Source of the DNA: Pelecanus crispus
Lineage: Eukaryota > Chordata > Aves > Pelecaniformes > Pelecanidae
DNA: 64,000 nt
Reading direction: 5' to 3'
Assembly: GCF_030463565.1 (NCBI RefSeq)
Contig: NC_134675.1
Coordinates: 12,917,862 to 12,981,861 of the forward strand
Shown piece after piece: positions 36,601-46,923 of this stretch (within the stretch, counting starts at the first letter, position 1; every line of letters starts with the position of its first letter). Both the position numbers and the translations under genes were made by a program. The notes beneath the pieces are model-generated. The model was not told where the DNA came from. It ran no database searches and worked only from the letters and a program-made list of their open reading frames with translations.

Positions 36601-39600
36601 GGCAAATTTCAAACACTGAAATCTTAACCTGGTCTATGTTACCACAGCGTGAGGCTACCAGCACAGGTGAACCCCCTGCAGCACCCAGGCTGGAGCAGCC
36701 CATCAGCCATCCGGCAAGCACATGGCTCCCAAGAGACAACAGCTGCCCATCCAGGACCCTGTTTTTCTCCTGCTGCTGGCTACAACGACATCCTGACATG
36801 GGACAGGCTCACCCAAACCTCCCAATTTATGCCTTGTTGAGTTGAGCATTTTTTTCAAGTTAAAAAGGAAACTTTCAGCTGAGTGCTATTTTTACAAGTT
36901 ACTCGGGGAACGTGGCTCGTAGAAGAAGGTATTAGCTGCTGGAAAGTCAGTTAGCAAAGGCCTTTCATTTTTTTTAAGTGTCATTTTGTGCAAAAGAAGA
37001 TACATAATCTTTGCTTGCCTTCATTCAAACATCTCAGAGCCAAACCTGAGGACTGTTTAATACCAGTATCAAAATTCCTATGAATTTAGATAAAAACAAG
37101 ATCTCAATGGGACACATTAGCTTTTGGATCATTAGCAATGCAAATAGCATGGAGAGGCATTAAAAACAAAATCAGGTTATGAACTTTGCTGGAAGACATA
37201 TTTTTCACACTTTATTAGTGGAAAATAAGGTGCATTTCTAGCAAGTACTTCAAAGGGAGAGTGCCTTGCCCATAAATGTCTGAGTGTCTGTTTAGTAAAG
37301 TGGAATGTGAATATCTGTGAAATCCAAGAAAAAACAAGGGGCTATGGAAAATATACAACATATCTATGAAGATCAACTCTAAACTTTTATATTCCCAAAG
37401 AGTTCAGATGTTACTGTTTTCAGATATACCTACAGTTTTATATTATCTCATCCAAGCTTTAAGACAACTTCAAAAATATGCTTAGACAGGCTAGAAGAAC
37501 TAAACAGAAATCCACTGGAAGAGAGAAGAGTAATTTCTTTCTTTTCCCGTCTTTTGTGACATCTATTAACTGCAAATAACATACTATTATGCCGTAGTTT
37601 TGCCTATGACCCCAACGTGGAAGACACTAGTCTTTCATATCACTGACAAAGCATTAACTTCAGCAAAAAAAAGCATCTGCTGTATTCACCAAATTTAGCC
37701 GTCCAGAGTTCAACATTGCTCTTATGGAAATTGAAGAAAATTTCATTAATTCTAAGGGGTGAAGAGCTGGTCTCAAAAATCCTAAATATGTTTTACTAAT
37801 AGAATTCATCTTGTTAATAAGCTGGCATGTGAACCCATTTTTTCCAACTGCTGAAAGCAGCTTGTGGTTTGCTTTTATTCTTTTGAACACAATTAGCAAA
37901 GCACTCCAGCAGCTGAATAGACCTATTCATTTGAACAAATTATTCCCTGACAGAGGTTTGCTTTTTTTTTTTAAAAAAAAAAAAAACTCCCCAAAACTCT
38001 CTCCCATCCTGGTGTAGTCAGAAGAGACACAAAAGCCTGCCTGTCATTAATCTTACCTGTCTGTGCCTGAAAAAAGACAAGTGGAACATACGCTGCTGAA
38101 TATGTTACATTTTTAGCGTCTCAGTGACATGACTGAATTGCTCGCTTCTCCCAACCCTTATCTTAACTGGTGTACAATCCTAATTAAAAGGCTGACATAA
38201 GGAATACACATGGAGAAGAGTCTGGCACAGATGTTATGCATGAGATGATAAACTTTATGGGCACAGATACCTCCCACATAGCTTTTGTAGTTAACTGTTG
38301 GATGTTGAACAGTTGCTCTTATGCGGACCATTTCTCATTTCAGAGGGCTGAAAAAGTTAAATAAAACAGACTTGCCCTTTCTCGCTGATCTAATTAATCT
38401 ACGTAACTCATTCTTTCACTGAGATAACTTTACAGGCAAATTGGGCTCCAGTTCCCTTCTGCTACTCATTTTTGGTGTGAAAAGCACTGTGGACAGGATA
38501 AATCCCATGCATCCACCTAGTGAACAATGCTGTCATGTAGTTAACACAGCAGAAATATTTGTTTAATTAGTTACATTTTCAGCTTTTAAATGAGAAGAAA
38601 AAACAAACCATGGGTGGTCTGTAACCTCAGAAGAGCAAATATCCCAGGCTGTAAAATCATCCCAGCTCAGAATACTGGGTTGGACATAAAAAAGCATTTA
38701 TTGAATACTAGGCCTGAGTCAGGAACAGAAGGTACATTAAGAACTTCTAAACTGCAGCCTACCACCGATTCATTAAGTGTTTGGCATTATTTAATAAAAA
38801 TGGCTTATGTATATACTTTAACTGAAGCACTATTTATTCATAAACATTTTTAACTAGAGTATCTGTTGGGAGTTATTCACACACCAATTCAGAGACAGTT
38901 TCAAATTCTTCCTTCAAGTAAATGCACGCAGTTCCCATTGCTGTCTGCCTCACCTAGGCAATAGGTCTGCAAGCAGAGCTTGTCCCATATTTTGTAATTA
39001 AACCAAGGATCTCAATTGGTTTATAAAGACCAGGACACGTTGCTGTTAATGTCTTGGTAACGTATTAACATCACAGAAGTGAGAAAAATGCTATAATTTA
39101 TGTAACAGCATTAAAGCAATTCTACTGTCCTTAATGCCTGAACCCCAAATCCGAACGGATTTTTGGAAAGAATTCCACCTTTGGCTATTTTATGAGAGAA
39201 GTCAGCCTCCAGGTAGACACTAAATAAAATGGTTAGGCTTTCTACAGAACTACATGATGTTTCTTGAAAAAAAATCATGCCACTATTAAATGCTGAAATG
39301 AGGGCTGAGCAGATCTGATGCTTCAGCCCATAGTTCTTTGGGTTACATTAACATGACAGTAACTGCTTTCAGACTCTGAAAGTGGTGACCAAGCAAACTA
39401 ATAATATTTACTAACCGGCTTCACTGACCCTCAGGCAGCTGTTGCAAGAGGATGTTGCAATGGGACATTGCAGGCAGGGAACATCATCATTTTAGCCCCA
39501 TGCTGTGCAATTACTACCTACCCAAATACTTCTAAGATGCTTTCTCAGAACCTCTCTGCCACTCTTATTTTCAATGCTGTTTAGTTAAAAGGTGTTTAAG

Positions 39601-39956
39601 GAAGCTTCTTCCTTCACAAGAGAGATTCCTGGAGGAGTCAGAGAAATTGCCTTTTCCACACTCTCCTGCTCACTCACAAGGCACAGGTTCCTCTACCTTC
39701 CCCCTTGCCACAGCATAGCACCCTTGCAGAAACAACAGCAATTTCTGACCTGGGAAAGATGTACCCAGAACACATTTTTCTATTTTCTGCGTGATTTCAC
39801 AGCTAGAGATGAAGATGGGCAACACTCTTTGACCTGTTACTCCTCCAAGGGCCATATGTGTTCTCCAGTCTGGTAATTGGACAGCTGCTGGTTTAGAACT
39901 TTGCCCTTTCTGTCTCCCTTATCTTTCCTTCTGTCATCTGCTTATTTTCCATTTTT
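30637..39956. other. Unique non-coding sequence
   Basis: More than 9 kb with no recognisable exon, RNA gene or transposable element. A T11-A14 inverted homopolymer lies at 37962-37986. It may be intronic or intergenic DNA downstream of the NPR3 exon; I searched by eye for later NPR3 exons on the minus strand and found none. Confidence 0.5.
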
Positions 39957-39961
39957 ATGAC

Positions 39962-40532
39962 TGTCATGGTTTAGCCCCAGCCAGCAACTAAGCACCACGC
40001 AGCCGCTCGCTCACTCCCCTACCCCCGATGGGATGGGGGAGAGAATTGGAGGAGTAAGAGTGAGAAACACTCCTGGGTTGAGATAAGAACAGTTTAATAA
40101 TTGAAATAAAGTAAAATAGTAATGCTAATAGTAACAGTATAATAATGATAATAATAATAATGATATACGAAGCAAGTGATGCACAATGCAATTGCTCACC
40201 ACCCGCCGACCGATACTCAGACAGTTCCCGAGCAGTGATCCCTGCTCCCTGGCCACCCCCCCCCCAGTTTATATACCGAGCATGACGTCATATGGTATGG
40301 AATAGTCCTTTGGTCAGTTTGGATCAACTATTCTGGCTGTGCCCCCTCCCAGTTTCTTGTGCACCTGGCAGAGCATGGGAAGCTGAAAAAGTCTTTGACT
40401 AGCATAAGCAGTACTTAGCAACAACTAAAACATCAGCGTGTTATCAACATTCTTCTCCTACTAAATCCAAAACACAGCACTATGCCTGCTGCTAGGAAGA
40501 AAATTAACTCTATCCCAGCCGAAACCAGGACA
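39962..40532 (-). mobile_element. 3' LTR of copy C (type A)
   Basis: Plus-strand TGTCATGGTTTAGCCCC to GAAACCAGGACA. Contains TGACGTCA, a TATATA-type box (mutated by one C) and the ATTAAA signal on the minus strand. It directly abuts the polypurine tract at 40533. Confidence 0.95.
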
Positions 40533-41019
40533 GTATCCACCCCTTATTCTATACCATCTACGTCATGCACAGGCCCTCCCCTTTCCAATGTGTTCCAATT
40601 AATCACCACCGTTTTCCCTATCTTGATATATATACACAGATATCATTCCCTTCGTCTATGGCCCATCCCTCTAAAATGTCCACTGAGTTCATTTAGTCCA
40701 TGACTTTGGGTTCCATCTGTCATCACAGTCTTTCAGAGCAGGAGAGGTGGTGTGCAGTGTTGGACTGTTGCATGCTGAAGTCAGTTCTCATTCCAACATG
40801 GTTTCATCAAAGTTCATTTTCATTAAGCTGGGCAATTCTTACTGCAATACCATTGATGTGGCATATAGCAATCATAATATACAGTATTATATACTTAATA
40901 TTAACCTACTATATTATTATATTAACATGCAGTTAAGAGATAACATGCAGTTAAGAGATAACATACAGTTAAGAGATAACATACAGTATTATAAAGCAAT
41001 TAATATTATACAATTCAGT
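40533..41019 (-). other. Copy C 3' non-coding region with polypurine tract
   Basis: Between the integrase stop and the 3' LTR there are only ~490 bp and no substantial ORF, so env and dUTPase are absent. The purine-rich tract next to the LTR (minus-strand AATAAGGGGTGGATAC, 40533-40548) is shared with copy G. Confidence 0.8.
40923..40986 (-). repeat. 18-bp tandem repeat, 3.5 units
   Basis: TAACATGCAGTTAAGAGA at 40923, 40941 and 40959 (the last with ACATACAG), plus a partial unit. Absent from copy G, so it arose in this copy or its sublineage. Confidence 0.92.
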
Positions 41020-44000
41020 TCATTGGCTATTTTCACCCAAAATCAAATTCCCTTGAGGTACACATTGGACTTCCCCATCATTTCGCATCACCCACCAAGT
41101 GCACCCAGGTCCATGAGCAAAAGCAATCCCACGAATGGGCTTGCCTTTGCCAGAGGGGGAAGTAACCCAGACTGTCTTCCCCAGCATATTTTTCATGTGC
41201 ACTACAGGGACTTTATGTCCTTCTACAGTACGTATAAGTTTTGATTGGGCAGGGCCAGCTGGATTGGCAGATCCCCTGGTGTTGACTAACCAGGTGGCTT
41301 TTGCTAAATGTGTATCCCAATGTTTAAATGTTCCACCACCCATTGCTCTCAGGGTAGTCTTTAACAATCCATTGTATCGCTCAATTTTCCCCGAGGCTGG
41401 TGCATGGTAAGGGATGTGATACACCCACTCAATGCCATGGTCTTTGGCCCAGGTGTCTATGAGGTTGTTTCGGAAATGAGTCCCGTTGTCTGACTCAATT
41501 CTTTCTGGGGTGCCATGTCGCCACAGGACTTGCTTTTCAAGGCCCAGGATGGTGTTCCGGGCGGTGGCATGGGGCACGGGATATGTTTCCAACCATTCGG
41601 TGGTTGCTTCCACCATGGTGAGCACATAGCGCTTGCCTTGGCGGGTCTGTGGGAGTGTGATGTAATCAACCTGCCAGGCCTCCCCATATTTATATTTCAG
41701 CCATCGTTCACTATACCCGAGGGGCTTGAACTGCTTGGCTTGCTTGATGCAGCGCATGTTTCACACTCATGAATAACCTGTGCAATACTGTCCATAGTTA
41801 AGTCCACCCCTCGATCACGAGCCCATTTATACGTTGCATCCCTTCCTTGATGGCCTGAGGCTTCATGGGCCCACCAGGCTATAAATAAGTCACCCTTATG
41901 TTGCCAGTCCAAATCCACCTGAGCCACTTCAATCTTAGCAGCCTGATCCACCTGCTGGTTGGTTTGATGTTCTTCAGTGGCCCAACTCTTGGGTACATGA
42001 GCATCTACATGACGAACTTTTACAACCAGGTTCTCTACCCGGGCAGCAATATCTTGCCATAATGCGGCAGCCCAGATGGGTTTGCCTCTGCGCTGCCAGT
42101 TGCTCTGCTTCCATTGCTGCAGCCACCCCCACAGGGCATTTGCCACCATCCATGAGTCAGTATAGAGATAAAGGACTGGCCACTTTTCTCTTTCAGCAAT
42201 ATCTAAAGCCAGCTGGATGGCTTTCACCTCTGCAAACTGACTCGACTCCCCTTCTCCTTCAGCACTTTCTGCGACTTGTCGTATAGGACTCCATACAGCA
42301 GCTTTCCACCTCCGATGCTTTCCCACAAGACGACAGGACCCATCAGTGAACAGGGCATATTGCTTTTCATTTTCTGGCAATTTATTATACAGTGGGGCCT
42401 CTTCAGCACGTGTCACCTCCTCCTCTGGCTACATTCCAAAACTTGTTTCCTTCTGGCCAGTCCATGATCACTTCCAAGATTCCTGGGCGACTGGGGTTTC
42501 CTATTTGAGCCCGTTGTGTGATTAATGCAACCCACTTACTCCATGTAGCATCAGTTGCATGATGTGTAGAGGGGACCCTCCCTTTGAACATCCAGCCCAA
42601 CACCGGCAGTCGGGGTGCCCGCAGGAGCTGTGCTTCAGTACCAACCACTTCCGAAGCAGCTCGAACCCCTTCATATGCTGCCAGTATCTTTCTCAGTTGG
42701 AGTATAGCGGGCCTCGGATCCTCTGTATCCCCGACTCCAAAACCCTAGGGGCCGACCTCGAGTCTCCCCTGGTGCTTTCTGCCAGAGGCTCCAGGTAGGG
42801 CCATTCTCCCCGGCTGCAGTGTAGAGCACATTTTTAATATCCTGCCCTGCCCGGACTGGCCCAAGGGCTACTGCATGAACTATCTCACGTTTAATTTGTT
42901 CAAAGGCTTGTTGTTGCTCAGGGCCCCATTTGAAATCGTTCTTCTTCCGGGTCACTTGATAGAGAGGGCTTACGATCTGGCTGTAATTTGGAATATGCAT
43001 TCTCCAAAACCCCACAACGCCTAAGAAAGCTTGTGTTTCCTTTTTGCTAGTTGGTGGGGACATAGCTGTTATTTTGTTGATCACATCCATTGGGATCTGA
43101 CGACGTCCATCTTGCCATTTTATTCCTAAAAACTGGATCTCCTGTGCAGGTCCCTTGACCTTACTTTGTTTTATGGCAAAACCAGCCTTCAGAAGGATTT
43201 GGACTATTTCCTTTCCCTTCTCAAAAACTTCTTCTGCTGTATTGCCCCACACAATGATGTCATCAATATACTGCAGATGTTGTGGAGCTTCACCCTGTTC
43301 CAGTGCTGTCTGGATCAGTCCATGGCAAATGGTGGGGCTGTGCTTCCACCCCTGGGGCAGTCGGTTCCAGGTGTACTGAACACCCCTCCAGGTAAAAGCA
43401 AACTGGGGCCTGCACTCTGCTGCCAAAGGGATGGAGAAAAATGCATTAGCAATGTCAATTGTGGCATACCACTTGGCTGCCTTTGACTCCAGTTCGTATT
43501 GAAGTTCTAGCATGTATGGCACGGCAGCACTCAGCGGCTGTGTAACTTCGTTCAGGCCACGATAGTCCACTGTTGGGCTCCACTCCCCATTAGACTTTCG
43601 CACTGGCCATATGGGACTGTTAAAGGGTGAGCGAGTCTTGCTGATCACTCCTTGGCTCTCCAGTCGACGAATAAGGTTATGGATGGGAAGCAGGGAGTCT
43701 CGGTTGGTGCGATATTGCCGCCTGTGCACAGTTGCGGTAGCGATCGGCACCTGTTGTTCCTCAACCTTCAGCAACCCTACAATAGAAGGGTCCTCTGAGA
43801 GACCGGGCAAGGTGGACAGCTGTTTAATTTCCTGCGTCTCCAAGGCAGCTATACCAAAAGCCCACCGGTACCCTTTTGGGTCCTTGCAATACCCTCTCCT
43901 GAGTTGGTCTATGCCAAGGATGCACGGAGCGTCTGGGCCAGTCACAATGGGGTGCTTCTGCCACTCATTCCCACTTAGGCTCACTTCAGCTTCCAGTACA

Positions 44001-44203
44001 GTTAGCTGTTGGGATCCCCCTGTCACTCCAGAAATACAGATGGGTTCTGCCCCTCTATAACTTGATGGCATTAGTGTACACTGTGCACCGGTGTCCACTA
44101 GAGCCTTCTACTCCTGTGGGTCTGATGTGCCAGGCCATCGAATCCACACAGGCCAGTAAACCCGGTTGTCCCTTTCCTCCACCTGGCTGGAGGCAGGGCC
44201 CCT
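41020..44203 (-). pseudogene. pro-pol: Copy C protease-polymerase (PR, RT, RNase H, IN)
   Basis: Protease: VDTGAQC at 44098 with the later CILGID motif. RT: FNSPIWPVRKSNGEW, DIANAFFSIPL, LPQGWKHSPT and the catalytic YIDD at 43270-43259. RNase H: FTDGSCR, YTDSWMVANA, VDAHVPKSW. Integrase: zinc-binding H/H and CETC residues, catalytic Asp in DYITLP, Asp in IESDNGTHF and Glu in ASGKIERYNG, ending LGENSQ at 41020. The frame is broken three times: after YTPTEK (about 42680), near 42410, and between RNase H and integrase (about 41750). These enzymes would mature Gag, copy the RNA and integrate the DNA. The integrase reading frame (41020-41757) is uninterrupted but lacks part of its N-terminal zinc domain in frame. 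Confidence 0.92.
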
Positions 44204-44206
44204 CTA
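44108..44206 (-). other. Gag/pro-pol junction with two in-frame UAG codons (copy C)
   Basis: The gag frame ends with a TAG at 44206-44204. The protease frame is the same frame, 36 codons downstream, with a second TAG at 44110-44108. The first TAG is followed after ten bases by CCTCC and GGAGG, which could pair around an 8-base loop. Copy G has the identical arrangement. Confidence 0.85.
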
Positions 44207-46229
44207 ACATTGGTCACAGTATTCGCTGTTCACTTCCTGTAAATGTGAATCAAAAGTCCCCTGATCAAGGTCGGAAGTAAAATTAGCCCTCTTACTCTGT
44301 CTCGGGAACTGCTCACTGGAAACTGGAGCTGCAATTTTCCTGGGAGAACCGCCTTTTCTAATAGTTTTTCCTTGCAACTCACGCACCCGTGCCTCTAAGG
44401 TTGAGGTGGGTTTTCCATCCCACTTCCTCATGTCCTCTCCATAATCACGCAGGTAAAACCACAGGGTGCCCCGTGGTGTGTATCCTCTATATTCTCTCTC
44501 TTGAGCATAGGGACGTTGACTCCTGATGGCTGAGACACTCGTCCGTGCAGGTGGGGAGTAGGACAGATCCTCTCTGAGTTGTTGGAACTCTTGGCATATT
44601 TTTTCAGACAGTTTTTCCACAGCCGAGACACAGGCCCGTAGGGAGGAAGAGAGACTTTCTTCGTATTCCCAGAGTCGTCTAGCCACTTCATCCACCGTTG
44701 GTGCCTCGTCGTCTTTCCAGGCCATTATTGCCAACGAGTTGGCATACGATGCTGGTGCGCTCCGTACCACCTTCCGCCACATGGGTTGTGTGCACCTGAC
44801 TTCATCTGGGTCTTTGGGTAACTGCTCATTGTTCAGGTCACTGTAAATCACCTCCAGCACGCCTAATTCCCTCAGGTACTGAATACCCTTCTCTACGGTG
44901 GTCCATTTGCTTGGGCGGTATAAAACATCCTCCTTGAAGGGATACCTTTCCTTCATGCTTGACAGAAGTCGCCTCCAGAGGCTGAGCGGTTTTTGCCCCT
45001 TTTCCAATTGCTTTGTCAATGCCCCCTTCCCTAGAAAGGGATCCCAGCTGCTTGGCTTCCTTATCCTTTAATTCCAGGCTACTGGCCCCATTATCCCAGC
45101 ATTGGAGCAGCCAGGTGATGATGTGCTCGCCTGGATGACGACCAAAATCTTTTCGCATATCCCGCAGCTCACTCAGGGATAGGGATTGGGTGGTTACCAT
45201 CTCATTTATGGGTTCTTCCTCCTCTGGTTCTCGTGATGGCCCTGGTTCATCTTCATCCCTTACTAAACGAACTGATTTCCTTGTGTATTATTTCTTCTGT
45301 ATAGGGGCAACTGATACCGGCGCAGGTTGGTTCTCTGGTTTAGCCGCAGTGTCTGTCACTGGGGTTTGAGTAGCCGCAGTGCCCATGGCTGTGGTTTGAG
45401 TAGCCGCAGTGCTCATGGCTGTGGTTGGAGTAGCCGCAGTGCCTGGGGCAGGGGTTTGAGTAGCTGCAAGGCCTGTAGTGGGGGTTGGAGTAGCCGCAGG
45501 GCCTGTAGTGGGGGTTTGAGTAGCCACAGTGCTTGTTGTTTTGTCATCAGATCCAGAGACCTTCTCTTTCTTTTGAGGGTACTGATTAGTGTTGACCACA
45601 GCTCGATAGGCATGGGCCAGTCCCCAGCATGTTGCAATGATTTCTGTCTCTCTGGAGCTACCAGGGTGACAACATACTTTTTCCAAATACTTTACTAGTT
45701 CTTCAGGATTCTGCACTTGTTCAGGGGTGAAGTTCCAAAACACTGGAGGTCCCCACTGCCCTAGGTACTTGCGCATACGATCCCACACACCCTGCCACTC
45801 ATAACTATCCAGCCTTGGGGTAGATCTCTGGATGGTATTTTTAAACTGCTTACTGACCTTTATCAAAACGGAAACAACATTCCCAAGAAGTATCAATAGA
45901 AGTATCTTAACTGCCCAGGGATGTTCAAGATACTGGAAAGTTGTTGTAATGAAGGAGGAAACATCATAGAAGAAAGCAGCAAAGGTGCCATTCTGTATTT
46001 CCTCCACAACAAGCCTCTCAGAGTAAGAAGTATAATTGCTAACTCTCTCCATGAGGTAGTACCCGAAGTACAGTAGTGACTTCTGTATGAAACCCAAATA
46101 CCAAAGAATGCTCAAGGTCAGGGTTTTGATAAGGAGCCTCCCAAGCAAAAGATCATGAATCACTGCAGAGCATGGCACACTACACAAACTGACAACAAGC
46201 TTTAACGCGTGCTGCAAAAAAAAGAACAT
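44204..46229 (-). pseudogene. gag: Copy C gag with N-terminal membrane-like region
   Basis: From the first ATG (46229) the product starts with a signal-peptide-like segment (MFFFLQHALKLVV then CSVPCSA), further hydrophobic segments, sequons NYT and NGT, and a strong hydrophobic stretch at [18 protein letters not shown] Trp-rich region (WDRMRKYLGQWGPPVFWNF) follows, then six 30-bp Pro/Thr repeats (45361-45540), a TAA (45290-45288), an acidic segment, the capsid-like block ([31 protein letters not shown]), a one-base insertion (about 44990), then WRKVVRSAPASYANSLAIM, a short coiled coil and a basic tail ending SEYCDQC. No CCHC zinc knuckle is visible. Gag builds the particle; the membrane-like N-terminus is unusual. 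A second start choice, a TTG 12 codons upstream, is less likely. Confidence 0.85.
45361..45540 (-). repeat. 30-bp in-frame VNTR in copy C gag (6 units)
   Basis: Six exact-length 30-bp units encoding decapeptides such as [10 protein letters not shown]. Unit sequence varies by a few bases, but the length stays a multiple of three codons. Confidence 0.93.
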
Positions 46230-46323
46230 GGTGTAGACCAGATGAACTAATATCGTGACCGGCAACTGTTAACAGACTCCTTAATACACTCTGGTTACTC
46301 TGCTGTTATCTCAAACCCTTCAT

Positions 46324-46341
46324 GCCCCACGTTGGGCGCCA
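46324..46341 (-). promoter_or_regulatory. Primer binding site of copy C, tRNA-Lys(1,2) type
   Basis: Minus-strand TGGCGCCCAACGTGGGGC, a full 18-base match to the tRNA-Lys1,2-complementary site as I know it, eight bases from the 5' LTR. Confidence 0.9.
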
Positions 46342-46349
46342 AAAAGGAC

Positions 46350-46918
46350 TGTCGTGGTTTAGCCCCAGCCAGCAACTAAGCACCACGCAGACGCTCGCTC
46401 ACTCACCCTACCCCGATGGGATGGGGGAGAGAATTGGAGGAGTAAGAGTGAGAAACACTCCTGGGTTGAGATAAGAACAGTTTAATAATTGAAATAAAGT
46501 AAAATAGTAATGCTAATAGTAACAGTATAATAATGATAATAATAATAATGATATACGAAGCAAGTGATGCACAATGCAATTGCTCACCACCCGCCGACCG
46601 ATAGACAGTTCCCGAGCAGCGATCCCTGCTCCCTGGCCACCTCCCCCCCCAGTTTATATACTGAGCATGACGTCATATGGTATGGAATAGCCCTTTGGTC
46701 AGTTTGGATCAACTATTCTGGCTGTGCCCCCTCCCAGTTTCTTGTGCGCCTGGCAGAGCATGGGAAGCTGAAAACGTCTTTGACTAGCATAAGCAGTACT
46801 CAGCAACAACTAAAAACATCAGTGTGTTATCAACATTCTTCTCCTACTAAATCCAAAACACAGCACTATGCCTGCTGCTAGGAAGAAAATTAACTCTATC
46901 CCAGCCGAAACCAGGACA
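46350..46918 (-). mobile_element. 5' LTR of copy C (type A)
   Basis: Plus-strand TGTCGTGGTTTAGCCCC to GAAACCAGGACA, 569 bp. On the minus strand it has TGACGTCA, TATATAAA and ATTAAA in the expected order. It lies upstream of gag, so it is the proviral promoter. Confidence 0.95.
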
Positions 46919-46923
46919 ATGAT

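Larger units (their letters stand above)
39962..46918 (-). mobile_element. ERV-L-like provirus copy C, complete structure
   Basis: A 6957-bp provirus on the minus strand with two LTRs, primer site, gag, protease, RT, RNase H, integrase and polypurine tract, but no env or dUTPase. The flanking 5-bp duplications are ATGAC (39957-39961) and ATGAT (46919-46923). The two LTRs differ by about ten substitutions and a few small indels over ~570 bp, so the insertion is fairly recent. Coding regions carry one stop and several frameshifts. Its orientation is the same as that of the NPR3 exon at 55 kb. Confidence 0.95.

Noticed and set aside
40923..40986. CRISPR-like array
   Set aside because: The units are directly tandem with no spacers, and the locus is inside a vertebrate provirus.
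41019..41757. A captured env or dUTPase gene after integrase
   Set aside because: Both proviruses have only 400-490 bp between the integrase stop and the LTR, with no frame of note.
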